From the NCBI RefSeq assembly GCF_029784155.1, contig NC_073691.1, forward strand, positions 121,869,474 through 121,933,473: a DNA stretch of 64,000 nucleotides. Reading direction: 5' to 3'. The DNA is from Uranotaenia lowii. Taxonomy: Eukaryota; Arthropoda; Insecta; Diptera; Culicidae. The stretch's first letter is position 1, and each line of letters begins with the position of its first letter. Position numbers and translations under genes: made by a program. This document shows, piece by piece, positions 36,108 through 48,391 of the stretch. A model generated the notes under the pieces. It did not search any database and had not been told where the DNA came from. It saw nothing but the letters and a program-made list of their open reading frames with translations.

Positions 36108-37424
36108 ACACTAGTTTGCATCATTTTTGAACTAGGTAAACGGAAGATCATTTTTAATGTGAAATCGGGTGCTGAATCTGAATATGAAATTCAAGAAATT
36201 CTCATTAGAACAGTTTTTGAGTTATGCTCCAAATATGAAATTATGGAAAAATTATAAAAGTACTTGCACTTAGACTCAAATATCTCTGTCTGCGTAACAT
36301 TAATGTGAATTTTCTTTTTTGCATATTAAAGGTGAATAAATTTTCTGTCGATCATTTTAACTTCATTTTTATGTTTGATCAAGAGTATTATTGATTTTAG
36401 TGACTTTATGATAGAAAAAAATAGCAAAAATTCATTTTTTAGAGAAAATTTTGTTTCAGTGAAAGTTTTCAACTCAATGGTAACATTTAAAAAATCTGAT
36501 TATTCATGGACTTTAAATGTCAATTCAAAACGAAAATTTCAGTTGGTTATTTATCAAAATTGGTTGAAAATGGAAGAAGTTACGGTTAATTTACCATTAC
36601 AGTAATTTTCGCATTTTTGAATAATTTAACGAATCACAGTGTACTAATCATAGTATAGGAAGGTTTAAATATGGTAAACCTCACTTGCTTTAAGTCAAAA
36701 CTAATTCTTAGCTTACCCGAAGGGCACATGCCAATTTTCAGATAGATCTGACCATACAAAGAGGTTGCTGGAGTCTTAAACGTGAATTATATTTTTAGGT
36801 ATTTTTCTCGGGAGGAACAAGAAATACTGGTTTTTCATAAAAACTTTTTATTCTTCACTAACCGAAAATTGTTCATAAAAAGCGATCGGCAAGTGAAGAA
36901 AAAAAGTTTTTGTGAAAGACCAGTATTTTTTGCTCCTTCCGAGAAAAATACCTTAAAATCCCATTCACGTTTATGACTCCAGCACCTGGTCAGATCAATC
37001 TAAAATTTGGCATATGACCTTCGGGTAAGCTAAGAATTAGTTTTCAATTGGAGCGAGTGAGGTTTACAATGTTTTCAATATTCCTATACTATGATTAGCA
37101 CACTGCGATTCGTTAAATTATACGAAAATGCGAAAATTACTGTAATGGTAAATTAACCATAACTTCTTCAATTTTCAAGCGATTTTGATTCACCTTATGC
37201 AAAAAAGAAAATTCATATTAATGTTACGCAGAGCAAGATATTTGAATTTAAGTGCAAGTACTTTTTTTTATTTTTCCAAAATTTCATATTCAGAGCATAA
37301 CTCAAAAACTGTTCTACTGAGAATTTTATGAATTTCATTTTCGGATTCAGCGCCCGCTTTTACATTAGAAATATTGGTCGGTCAATAAAGTTCACGATTT
37401 TTTTAAAATTTTGTAAACTAGTGT
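36108..37424. mobile_element. Foldback element with arms of about 600 bp (ACACTAGTTT ends)
   Basis: The left arm from ACACTAGTTTGCATC and right arm ending GTAAACTAGTGT are inverted over most of the 1317 bp, with a centre near 36850-36880. Matched blocks include GCATAACTCAAAAACTGTTC, AATTACTGTAATGGTAAATTA and the AGTATAGGAA region. A partial arm is at 22959-23165. Frames in it (36375-36605, 36782-36976) are by-products. A transcript would form a long double-stranded RNA. Confidence 0.88.
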
Positions 37425-39539
37425 AATCGTTATTTTTCTTCTTAATCTATATTTAAAGTGTTGATTTTATATATTGTGTTTCCAAATTTAAGAATAATAA
37501 TACTAAATATCCAAATCACGATTCAGTAAAATAACCCAATGAAGAATTTAATGCCAGTTAGTTATGTTTGTTAATTAGTTTACCAGCCTTATCGGTGAAA
37601 AATAAAATACTTTTTTTAATTTAACAACTAGTTTATAAAAATAAAAAACTTCGACAAATTATAAAATATCAGAGCGCAAATATTTAGAAGCATTATATTC
37701 ATTGAAAAAAAATCATTTATAACGAGAAATTCTTTAAAGAGCTCTTAAAGTGACAATTTCAGATATACCTACAAAAAAGAAAAAAAAACTTTTTTTTCGC
37801 AGTGGATATTATAGATTCTCTTCATTATTCATCTCTTGTTCCATACTTGTTTAATACATGTTGTTTAGTGAAATTCATGGGGGAAGGAGGAGCAGTGTGC
37901 AGCTCATTTTGTAGACTAATTTGCAACAGACCATCCCAGCACAGCAGTTGTCAAAAGATACAGCTAAGAGAAGCTTAAAAACATGAGAATGCTATAAATG
38001 GATTTATTTTTCAAAAAATGATAACTTCGGTACCCTCAGAAATCCTTGATCAATGTGTTTTTCGATCTAAAAATATGATTGGCAGTTAGGTCAAAGAGTT
38101 GCTATCATTCTGGATTGATTTTTGAGAAAAAAAATCCTTAGTTAGATAGTTAGGAAGCAGAGATGAAACATAAACCACGCTAAAGGCGAGGTCTGGAAAA
38201 TACAACAACAATTCGAAAAATATTCACAATGTTTACCTCTCTTAACTTGAAATATCCAGTGATAAACCCTGATAAACTCTGATAAACCCTACATAAAAGA
38301 ACAACTATGGATCATTGTTAATATGTTCTAAAATTGAACTTTTTAGAAACTGCAATCGAAAGAGTCAAGTCAAGTTCCTTAGCCCCTGTAGTTATGCTAT
38401 TTTTGTAGAAATTTTCAAACAAAATTTTCTCATCTATAAAGTTTTTCATAGAACAAAAGTAGCTTGCACCGTTTGTAAGATTGATCACTTATTACAAGTT
38501 TTTTCGATTATTTTTCTGTTAACTAGAGTGTTCATATTTTTAAAACCAATGCTGGACTCTTATGAACGTAAAACATGGTTGCAGAAATTTATTAGACTAC
38601 TTTAAATTTGATTTATAAATCGATTTCGTCTTTGTTTAGAATTTTCTGCTTTGGGGTAACATTGATCAGTCTCTATTTTGGTGGTTTTAATGAGTTTTCT
38701 TGACCATCAAGGATACAAAACACCTTCACAATATTTACAAATGCTAGTTCATAATTTGCTAAGGCAGTTCGGAACAAACTCAAATGATATAAAATTAATC
38801 GTTAAACTCCAAAAAATTTAACAAAACACTTTCGGTGGCTTTAGAATACTAAATTTGTAACTTTTGGTCCAATGAATGCTGAAATAAACAATGTTAAATT
38901 TCGGTGTTTCTTGGTTTAGATTTTTTGCGGTCCTAAAAAAACAACATCGTGGTCCTTGATGTGTTAAGGCCGAGCAACAATTAAAATCAAAAGATGGACA
39001 TTGATGCTGCATAAATCAAGGGGGTAAATTTTTTAACATTACTTGTAAAGTTTTAACCACAAAATAATAGCTGGGCAATATCTAGGTATTTTGAAAAATG
39101 AGCGCCAAAACTTCCTACATAAGATAAATGATGTTAAGAGATGAATGAACTTTTAGTTTAAAGTCTCTATAATTCAACAACAAACAAACAAGATTTATGA
39201 TCATCAGTAAGCCTTGATTGCTTTTGGCGCCTAATAACTCTGGGTTATTTGAATTTTAAAAAAATAGATGGAAATTGATTGCCATTGCATTTTATTAATA
39301 CGAATAAAAACTAAATTTTTTTTATCAAATTCACGGTACTCCGTTATGTTTTCCTAAACTGAAGGCGCACACAAAAAATGCATACAAATCCGATGTTCGT
39401 GTTCGCACATGAGCCTCCATTTTTATATAATATAAGATATAACTTAATCCTAATAGAAATTTTAATTTTGTTGCCAAAGACTTATAGATGCATGAAACGC
39501 GTAGATCTGGTGTTATTTTTTTTTCAAGATACCTTCAGA
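37425..39539. other. AT-rich stretch, nothing recognised
   Basis: Frames at 38315-38605, 38818-39012 and 39378-39584 have no recognisable domains. No repeat boundary is seen. Confidence 0.35.
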
Positions 39540-39720
39540 TTTCGCCTTTTCATGCGTTTTTTAGTCATTTGGCACCAACATTAAAATTTAGATTTTCCGA
39601 TTAACTTTGGTCCCCCCTTAGATGATTTTTGAGGGTTGAAAAATCGAAACTATGAGCGCTTTTAGACAACCCTAAATCAAGTTCGAATAAGATGAAATTT
39701 TGCGCAGATCAGTTAATTGG
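39540..39720. repeat. Dispersed repeat matching 44250-44420 in inverse
   Basis: Blocks such as TTAGTCATTTGGC, AACTTTGGTCCCC, TTTTTGAGGGT and ATGAAATTTTGCGCAGATCA recur in inverse orientation at 44250-44420. It is an old dispersed element of unknown class. Confidence 0.6.
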
Positions 39721-41602
39721 TCCAATTAACCAGATGTATACGGTCAGTTTTGAATATTCGATCATGCGTTTTTTCTATGTATCCATTGAAAACCTAATGA
39801 TCGTGCATATTTAAAAACAGGCCGAACTTGCATAGAAACATGCAGAAATTTGATAAAAGCTTTAATTTGACACACACTAGAGTGTCTATCTATGCACCCT
39901 CTTGATCAATTAGATTCAAAGAACTACTTCACATCAGATTTTATGATAAGAGCTCTACAAAACATAAAATTTTGAACAAATATCTTCAAATTGAGTTACC
40001 AAAAAATCAAAATATTTTACATGTATTTTGATCAATTAGCTGCAATATTTTACCATAAGGCATCGCAGGGACTACCTTACAGTGCTTTTTTAGATAAGGA
40101 TAATGTGGGTTTTACTGAACAAAAAATAAATTTAAAAAAAGAATTTACAACTGCAAAATCGGAGCTTCCTCCCCTGGGTTGAAACAATCTGAAGCTCTCT
40201 TTGGGATGGTTGATTATGTGTCACTGTGTTGTGCTGCCTAAAGCTTCAACAAAATGCTTGTACCGACTATGAAAATAAAGCCCAGCTTGACCGTTAACAG
40301 AACCTGAATCTGTCTGGGTTTATTTTATGACCACAAGGTAAATATGACCTTGTTTGGCTCGAGAACTGTGGAACGTTGCTATTAAAGTAGGTGAGCAAGC
40401 ATTCAAAATGTCTTAGGAGCCGGTGTCCTTTAAAAGTAATTTTCCACAGTGAACAAGTACCTATAATTAAGACGGGGTGAAGTTATCGATTGATGATGAA
40501 TAACACATAAATATTCCACAAAGCATCATTTGAATCATGTAAAGTCATGTTGCCTAGGCTGTTCATATTTGTGGTTAACTAAATAAGGACTTGAACGGAA
40601 AATACATGGTAAGTTGACAGGCAATTCATTTTCTACGTTTGCGACAGTTGTTGGGTAATACGTCAGCAGTTTGCAACTCCCAGTCAGATCGCAAAAAGAA
40701 TTGAGGTAACGGAAAGACTACCGATGTTCTACCCTTTTTGCTGTGACGCCAACACGCCTTCCGGATCTGGGTTAACCCTAGTTTTGGTCCACCGCCTACA
40801 TCCAACTGGCACAGGATGGAAGCTGACAAAGCTTTTCCCGGCGCTTTCCTCCTGTGTTTGCATTGGTAAAATGTTCTTTGAGAATGCCACGGAGGGAACA
40901 TTCTATAAGTATTTTAGCAAGAACATAATTCATCAAGCAGCTTAAATTCGTCGAAAAAGGTCTATCTGCATTTATTGCCAAAATGTAGATGTTCAACAAA
41001 AAATCTTTGGGAGCACTAGTATTTTCCCTGCGTGTCGAAGACAAAAACCTGAAAAATACGTTGACGCTCGGGCAAACACATTCAGTTTCAATTGGCTAGA
41101 AGAGATGTTTTCGTAGGCTTTTCTTATCCTCAGGTTAGAGCCAGTCATCCGTTAAGAGTTGCTGTTGTAGGCTGAAAACCCAAATAGAACACACCCACAC
41201 CTGAAGCGGATGAATGGCAGCAACATCGACAGAGGCATTGCTGAAAAAAAAACCTATGCCACAGCAGGTTTTCGGAGACGTTTGTCATCCTGCTGCAAAG
41301 CTGGTCCTGTTCTATGTTTACAGATGATTTTTTACATCCTTGTTTTTGTGATTTTTAACCAATTTTGGTTGAGCAAAAAGACAAAACAAAAATAAAAATA
41401 AGCATCAAACGAAACGTAACGGAAGGCATTCGATTGTTTAATCGTTCATTCTGACGAGAAAAAGAAAATATTTCGGCCTGTTGGGTGAGTACTTGGAAAG
41501 TCTTTTGAACTTTTAATTGTTACAATATTGCTTGGATCTGCAATGGTTCTGCGAAGTAAAACAACTTCGAAAAAGTATAGTTTGTTTCTGAAGTTTTTCA
41601 GA
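39721..41602. other. Mostly unassigned; GC-rich patch at 40640-40930
   Basis: The patch at 40640-40930 has open frames on both strands but no recognised domain or convincing splice sites. The rest is AT-rich without element ends. Confidence 0.3.
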
Positions 41603-42079
41603 TATAGTAATTTTAGTTTGACTTTTTCGGTCTGGGATGTAGATCAAACAAAGGTGCTTTATTTAAAAAAAACCCGACGTTTCGACCAGTTTTGTTGGTC
41701 TTTTTCAAGGGAACTAGAAGTTTTATTACAAATTGTTGTTGTGAGCGTAGTTAATAATTTATGAAATGTAGGGTGTAACTCACTTTGCTGTCTGTTGTTT
41801 TTGTCGATTTTGCTTTAGTCCAACTGCTAGGAGCCCATTGAGTGCTGCTTGTAAATGTACATTTGTTATCTGTTTAATGTTCATACATACATTCATTTAA
41901 AATATCTTACATATTTCAACGGATGGAACGAAAAAGTTACACTGTGAACGATCGGTTCGAATTAAGATGGAGTGGGGATAATGTTGGGCTCAAGTTAGTA
42001 TGAAATGTGGAAACTGTGGGCATTGTTGGAATTTAAGCTTTCTGATTGAGTTTGTAGAAGTGAAATCGTGTTGTGGTTC

Positions 42080-42950
42080 ATACTCAGATCCCGGCAACGT
42101 TACACGATTTGTCTATGTATTGTGTGACCAACATCTTTTAACTAAGTGCTGGTGAATCTCGTTTTTAAGCTTTTTTCCTCAGATTTAAGCTTTTTTTGCA
42201 TTGAGAGCATAGGAGATGAAAGCTCAAATATGAGAAAAAAGCTTAAATCTGAGGAAAAAAGCTTAAATCTGAGAGATGTGCTCCACACGGATTGTATATC
42301 GTTCCCGCCACCTGACCACAGAGCGAAGATCATAGATAGATCATAAATCATAGATCCTGTATCGTTGCCGGGATCTGGTTGTGATCGAATCTGTGTGTTG
42401 TTGTTATGATATGGTCCGTCATCGCCGTGGTGTCTCCAGATCCCGGCAACGTTACACAATTTGTCTATGTATCGTATAATCAACATCTTTTAAATAAATT
42501 TTGGTGAATCTCGTTTTTAAGCTTTTTTTCCTCAGATTAAATCTTTTTTGCCTTGAGAGCATAGGAGATAAAAGCTCAAATCTGAAGAAAAAAGCTTAAA
42601 TCTGTCAAAAAAGGAGAAATCTAAGGGGAAATCTGAGAGATGTGCTCCACACGGTTTGTACAACATTGCCGGGATGTAGGTGTCTCCGAACTGTTGTTTT
42701 TATGTCCGTGGTGTTGGTGGTTCCCACAGGGCTGCAATGCTACGGGATTGGGAGTATCGTGTGACCAACATCTTTTTGCTAAGTGTTAGTGAATCTCGTT
42801 TTTAAGCTTTTTTTGCCTTAAGAGTATTGAAAATGAAAGCTCAAATCTGAAAAAAGCTTAAATCTGAGAAAAAAAAGGTTGAATCTGACAAAAAAATAGC
42901 TTAAAAATCTGAGAAATATGCTCTACGCGCGGTTTGAGTAGAAATGCATG
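42080..42950. repeat. Three tandem-like copies of an AGCTTAAATCTGAG unit
   Basis: Copies at about 42086-42290, 42432-42662 and 42735-42935 each contain CCAACATCTTTT, TGGTGAATCTCGTTTTTAAG and AAGCTTAAATCTGAG, ending at GTGCTCCACACGG or a variant. Two also carry GATCCCGGCAACGTTACAC. Spacers differ, so duplication was not a simple tandem event. An inverted copy is at 16616-16837. Confidence 0.82.
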
Positions 42951-43044
42951 GGCCTGGTGGTTCCATTCGCAATACTTTTTCATATTTGTTTACATTAGGT
43001 TTGTGTCCATACATTCTTTTTGTAAGAGTGTTGTAAAAGTGTAC

Positions 43045-43170
43045 ACCAAAGTTTTTTACGCGGTTTTTTTACACGGGTTTTTTTACACGGGTTTTTTACA
43101 CGGCTTTTTTTACACGGTTTTCGGGAATTAACATGGTTTTTTTTTACACGGATTTCGCGAATTAACACGG
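43045..43170. repeat. ACACGG plus T-run minisatellite, left array
   Basis: About seven copies of (T)5-9 ACACGG, some with CGGGAATTAACATGG variants. The same family recurs on the other side of the heptamer array at 43855-43975 in the same orientation. Confidence 0.9.
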
Positions 43171-43266
43171 TTTCTGAGAGAAAATATTCTAAGTCTTTTT
43201 CAAAGGAAAACACTTAGAATCTTTTTGTAGTTGGGAAAAACTTAGCTCTGGAACTAAGAACGCGAT

Positions 43267-43845
43267 ACATGAGACCTGAGACCAGAGACCTAAGACCAGA
43301 GACTTGAGACCTGAGACCTCATATGTCTAAGGTCTAATGTCTCATGTCTTTTGTCTCATGTCTCATGTCTCATGTCTCATGTCTCATGTCTCATGTCTAA
43401 GGTCTCATGTCTCAGGTCTAATGTCTCAGTCTCTGGTCTCAATGTCTCATGTCTCAAGTCTCTGGTCTCGTGTCTCAAATCTCGAGTTTCATATTTCAGG
43501 TTTTAAGTCTCATGTCTCATGTCTCATGTCTCATGTCTCATGTCTCATGTCTCATGTCTCATGTCTCATGTCTCATGTGTCATATCACATGTCTCATGTC
43601 TCATATCTCAGGTCTCAGATCTCAGGTCTCAGGTCTCAGGTCTCAGATCTCAGGTCTCTAGTCTCAGGTGTCATGTCTTAAGTCTCAAATTTAAAGTCTC
43701 AGGTCTCAGGTCTCAGGTGTCAAGTCGAAAGTCTCAGGTCTCAGGTGTCAAGTCAAAAGTCTCAATTGTCAAGTTTTAAGTCTTAGGCATCAGTTCGCAG
43801 GTCTCAGGTCTCATGTCTCAGGTCTAAAATCTCAAGTTTCAATTA
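43267..43845. repeat. TGTCTCA heptamer satellite, about 580 bp
   Basis: A 7-bp unit TGTCTCA with variants (GGTCTCA, AAGTCTCA, AGATCTCA) fills the segment. At the left edge (43267-43320) the unit is inverted (TGAGACC), and orientation switches at about 43322. Because 7 is not a multiple of 3, one repeating heptapeptide of the type MSHVSCL appears in all three plus-strand frames; the open frames here are not genes. Confidence 0.95.
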
Positions 43846-43854
43846 TTTAAAGTT

Positions 43855-43975
43855 TTTTTACACGTTTTTCCGCAATTTGCATGGTTTTTTTTACACGGGT
43901 TTCGGGAATTAGTACGGTGTATTTTTACACGGTTTTCGGGAATTTACACGTTTTTTTTACGCGGTACGTATATCA
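43855..43975. repeat. ACACGG plus T-run minisatellite, right array
   Basis: Copies of TTTTTTACACGG with CGGGAATTAGTACGG and TTTACGCGG variants, matching the left array. It ends at ACGCGGTACG; the left array starts at TTTTTTACGCGG. Confidence 0.88.
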
Positions 43976-44098
43976 GTGTAAAAAAAACCTTACTGTACTT
44001 TATACGATGTAAACTAGTCGAAACGTCGGGTATTACAAAAATCACCGTTGTTAAATCTAAATCCAAGACCAAAAATGAAAAATGAAAATTACTATATT

Positions 44099-45639
44099 TC
44101 ATTCCCGGTAGAAAACATAAACCTAAATTTTTCAAATTTTTGTAAATTCAACTCGTTGGAATATGCTCATAAGGGTGGCAACTGAACCGGGTCATATTGA
44201 GTTTAGGAAACCGACCGCATACTTTTTTTTATTGGTCTTAAAAAACTGACCTGTGCAAAATTTCAGTTCATTCGGACTTAACCAAGAGGTTCCTTAAAGC
44301 GTTGACAGTTTTGTTTTTACCCTCAAAAATCACCTAAAGGGGACCAAAGGAAATCGGACGAAAACAAAATTTTAATTTGGTGGCCAAATGACTTAAAAAT
44401 GCATAAAATGTCAAAATCATAAAAATCACTTAAATATTACTTCACAAAAAGGTCGATGAAGATGTTGATGCATACAGTCACTTTCAAGGGACATTGGATC
44501 GAAAATGGAACAACAGGTTGCTCAACTGTGCGGGCCCAATTATGGCGACATTTATTAGTCGATTGTGACATTCGTGGTTAGAAAATCACATCGATTTGCC
44601 ATATTTTTTCCTGGCACGTATACACAAAAATATCGATAGGTAGCTCATAATGATGCAATTCCTTATCGTTTGATATCTGATTGAACGCATCAATTTTCCG
44701 TCCGCAAGCCAGCAGAATGGCATTAATAATGTGCACACAAATAAAATTAAAATGATGGCTCGGTGATTGTTTGATAGGTCATTCAATAGCCGGATTGTCC
44801 GATAGTCATCAACCACCTACATTTGTGTACCCATTCTAACTCATACATATACTACTTTTCGACGTAGTTGTTTATTGTTTTTCCTTTTTCTGTTTTTGTT
44901 ATTAACATTATTATTGGTCGGATATTCTTCCCATACCCACACTTACTCCTGCGTTGAATTGTGAACAAATGCTTTAATAGCATGGAATAATCGAATTAAT
45001 AGCACATTTTCATTGTTTTCACAGGTGACCTGTGTGGGATGAGAAAGGTGAATCGATTAAGCGAAATTGCGTGGGCCATTGCATTGATTGCAGGGACTGA
45101 CTGGAGGTGGGGCAAAAAAGGCAAATGAATCGCATTTCATACATTTAATTTTGGCTTTAAACGGTTCAGATTTTTCGTGGAAACGGAGCCTATTGTGCCG
45201 ATGCATTGGTTTTCATTCAGAACAGAACAGAGAGCTTAAAAAAAATTCAATTATTAGAGCTTGGTTCTTCATTTCACTTACTTACGTTACTTTTAATTTT
45301 GCATTCACGAGGATAATAGATCTACCAACACAAATATTTTGCTAGGACAAAGGGCGTTAAATGTTAAATAATTCAGTTCTATAGACTCGAGTTCCACATC
45401 GGTGCTTGCTATTAAATGTATGGTGATACCTTTAACAAAGACTTTCATTAACGTAAATATTTAAAATCTCAAAAAAAAAAATGACACAGCGAAACAAAAA
45501 AAAATCCTCAATTGCCAAGTGAAAATGAAAATGAAATAAAGAATTTTCCTCAAATGAGAGTTCAACCCTTATCCAAAGATATCCTTTATTATAAAAACAA
45601 GTCCAATCCGAAAACATAACCAAACATTTTCGGTGCAGA
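44099..45639. other. Unassigned, includes an old dispersed repeat at 44250-44420
   Basis: Apart from the inverse match to 39540-39720, no gene or element is recognised. Frames at 44586-44816 and 45088-45345 lack domains. Confidence 0.35.
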
Positions 45640-46090
45640 TACCCGGCCGAACACGTACCATGTGTGGCCGATACAAACCGATAAATTGTATTAGTTTATA
45701 AGCCAATCAATAAAATTTGTACCAATAGGGATGCTTGCATACGGCCCTCGACACACACTGCGGCTTTTGGGAGGCAATGGGGCAGAAAATAGTAGCTGCA
45801 AGCTATCGGGAACATCAATTCGATATATCTGTCCCGTCCCAGCTCGGCCTTTCCCAATATACATTCGAACTGTTCCTGCCTGGTGTCTCGGACATTGTGC
45901 TGTGGTCTGCTATGTTGCATCTGGTGTCTCCGATGGCTCGTCACAGGCATGGGTGAGAGGCCAGCTGAAGGAAGATTGGCCAGCATATTGAAAGTCCCCG
46001 CAGGTCAGACCATCAGCCTCCTTTCTTGGTTCAGCCCGGTCCTCGTCATCTTCAGTCGTCGTCGTCGGTATCGTCGTCATATCGATGAAT
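45640..46090. other. GC-rich island with overlapping frames, no gene assigned
   Basis: Open frames occur on both strands (45696-45986 minus, 45731-45991 plus). None has a recognisable domain or splice context. The composition resembles conserved non-coding DNA. It could be an untranslated exon or enhancer of the neighbouring gene. Confidence 0.3.
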
Positions 46091-46290
46091 GATTATTTGA
46101 TACTTTTCTTACGATTGGTTCTGCTGTTTCGATCGAAACTCTTCGGAAGATCAGTTTGAAGCCTGCATAACTCTTGCTGTACCTACATATGTATACTATT
46201 TATTGAAGGAATTTTTTCGTTCTACCAGCTCTCTTTCTCTTTCTTTGGAGAATCGATTGTTAGTGTAAATATTCAAACATTGAAAGTGTG

Positions 46291-46380
46291 AAGGCTAGTC
46301 CACACTAGGAGACAGTTCGTCTCGAGACGGTCCCAGCGTCTCCCATTTTATTCGGGAGACACTGAGACTGTCTCAGGGTT
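46291..46380. repeat. Partial relative of the GCCTAGTCCACACTAGG palindromic MITE
   Basis: AAGGCTAGTCCACACTAGGA followed by GAGACAGTTCGTCTCGAGAC is related to the complete palindrome at 48886-49073. The right half here is eroded or different (GGAGACACTGAGACTGTCTC). The interior carries further self-complementary GTCTC/GAGAC motifs. Confidence 0.65.
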
Positions 46381-46989
46381 CGAACAACAAACATAGCCAA
46401 CGAAGTTGTGCAGATTGTTTCGCGTGCTATAAATCTCAAGATGTCACAAATTACTTCAGCTTTTTAATTCACTTTTCAAAAAATTTCTACTGTGATTGGA
46501 ACAGCTTTGGCGGTTGATTCATTTCAAAGTACGGGGTTTCCACCACTTTTTTACATTTTTGTGGCCATGATCTTCAAGTTTTAAAAAAATATTTCCATTT
46601 TTTTTAAAGCACTCATAACTGACTTACAGCCGTTTTCCCAGAGCATGTTTTTCGGATTTTTTTCTTAGAATTTAAATAACTTTGAAATAGATGATTGTAG
46701 CTGAACATTGTCTAAGAATCACATTTGAGACACGTTATAAGCTTTCCAAAACTATAAATTTTGTATAAATCGATAGAGAAACAAGAAGGTTCGAGCGGAA
46801 AAATTGTTGGTAGGTGTGTGTTGTATTTATGTTGGTTATCCACCATGGGTGCATTAATTCATCGCAGTTTCTGCGTGAGTATGTCACATGTATTTTTTAG
46901 ATTATTAAGATCGACGAATCTCCAATACAACGCGTGCACCTAGTACACCATACCCGGAGCCCATGGCTTGGTATGAACTGTTATAGATG
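46381..46989. other. Unassigned; contains an old dispersed repeat
   Basis: The segment near 46490-46790 resembles 24180-24480 (ACAGCTTTGGCGGTTGATT). No gene is supported. Confidence 0.4.
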
Positions 46990-47002
46990 AATGTATTGTC
47001 TT

Positions 47003-48391
47003 ACTTACTTACTTATTTAATGATCCCGCGCCTCTGGTGCATAGGGCCGTGGTAAAAGACCTCCACTGTTGACGATCCGGAGCCAGCGTCTTCACCTGGT
47101 CCCAGTCAAGATTCTCGTCGACAGTTCGGATTTCAGCGGCTAGGTCTCGCCGCCACGAGTTTTTGGGTCTGCCTCTTCTTCGATGTCCTTCTGGATTCCA
47201 TTCTAGTGCCTCTCTGCAAATCTCGTTTTCATCTTTCCGCAGCGTGTGCCCAATCCATCTCCACTTACGTTCCCGAATCTCGATTTCTAGCGCCCTTTGA
47301 TGACACCGGCGAGGTAGTTCCTCATTTGAGATCCAGTTGCCAGGCCACCAAGCGCGGATGATATTCCGCAGGCCGCGGTTTACAAATACTTGCAGTTTTT
47401 GCGTCGTTACCTCATATGTGCACCAAGTTTCGCACCTGTACAGCAATACGGACTTGGCGTTTGAGTTGAACATCCGGATTTTCGTTCGAAGAGAGATCTG
47501 GCGTGACCGCCAGATGTTTCGGAGACTTGCAAACGCATATCAGGCCTTTCTGATTCGGGTTTCGTTGTCTTCCCTGGTACCATCATCAGGCGTTATCTGG
47601 CTACCAAGATACTGGAAGCACTCCACTTTCTCAACTTGTTGCCCAGCTACCATGAAACTGGAGGGATTCCCTGTGTTGATCTCCATCGACTTGGTCTTTC
47701 CGACGACCTGCTGCCTTGGAACTTTCGGTGAGGTCGTCGAGTTTGCTCTGCATATCCGGTTGTGTTTGGGCGAGCAGAACAAACGAACACCAGCAGAAAA
47801 GATTCCTGGAATTTGTTGTGTGCCAGTATGATTCGTAGCGTTGTGATGTGGTCCACATATGATCGTCCGGATCGGAATCCATCTTGTTGCCGTCGGAGTG
47901 TAGCGTCGATTTTCTCCTGGACCCTGTTCAGGATCCCTTTGTAGAATACTTTGAGGGTTGTAAAGATCAACGTTTTGCCTCGCCAGTTAGTGCACTCTGT
48001 CAGGTCTCCTTTCTTCGGGACCTTTACAAGGATACCCTGCATCCAGTCGGCCGGGAATGTTGCAGTATCCCAGATGTAAGCAAAAAGACGGTGCAACATT
48101 TGTGCTGACAGGGCAGGGTCGGCTTTCAGCTTTTCAGCAGGGATGCAATCGATCCCAGGTACTTTGTTGGATTTCATGTCTTTGATTGCCGCTTGTATTT
48201 CAGCCAGCGAGGGCGCTTCCGAGTTGACGCCATTAATGCGGCTTACTGTTGGTGCTTCGATCTGCGGGTTCTGTTAGCCATCGCAATTCGTGACTCGGAA
48301 GAGTTGTTCGAAGTGCTCAGTCCATCGTTTGAGCTGATCTGTTCGATCGGTCAATAACTGTCCTGCTCGGTCTTTCAGCGGCATTCTTGCA
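47003..48391 (-). mobile_element. 5'-truncated non-LTR retrotransposon with 13-bp target duplication
   Basis: The insertion is flanked by AATGTATTGTCTT at 46990-47002 and 48392-48404. On the minus strand its 3' end is a short (AAGT)n tail next to the duplication at 47003-47016, as expected for target-primed reverse transcription. It contains reverse-transcriptase and C-terminal coding remnants. The 5' part (endonuclease and start of RT) is missing. The clade is probably RTE- or CR1/L2-related. Confidence 0.93.
47009..48390 (-). pseudogene. Non-LTR reverse transcriptase, truncated and internally deleted
   Basis: From high to low coordinates: QLLTDRTDQLKRWTEHFEQ (linker before RT); APSLAEIQAAIKD then SNKVPGIDCIPAE; ILVKVPKKGDLTECTNWRG; QQDGFRSGRSYVDHITTLR. 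Next, at about 47810, the frame jumps from LLVFV to VLLAQTQPDMQSKLDDLTES. Intact relatives have about 130 residues there, including the catalytic YADD/FADD-type box, so the active site is deleted. The end has LLYRCETW, ISNEELPRRCHQRALEIEIR, WRWIGHTLRKDENEI and GRPKNSWRRDL, typical of the C-terminal region of these elements, to a stop at 47009. Frameshifts lie near 47700-47740 and 47480. It cannot be active. Confidence 0.9.

Larger units (their letters stand above)
41603..44098. repeat. 2.5-kb block bounded by inverted CCCGACGTTTCGAC segments
   Basis: The segment 41603-41692 (TATAGTAATTTT..., CCCGACGTTTCGACCAGTTT) is repeated inverted at 44011-44098 (AAACTAGTCGAAACGTCGGG ... AATTACTATA). Between them lie three 200-bp units and three tandem arrays. 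The block may be a composite element or a cluster of insertions; no transposase is visible. Confidence 0.6.

Noticed and set aside
43337..43779. Overlapping frames with MSHVSCL repeats
   Set aside because: They arise from the 7-bp satellite, which gives the same heptapeptide in all three frames.
47337..47831. Plus-strand frame of 164 codons
   Set aside because: It is the antisense shadow of the non-LTR reverse-transcriptase remnant on the minus strand.
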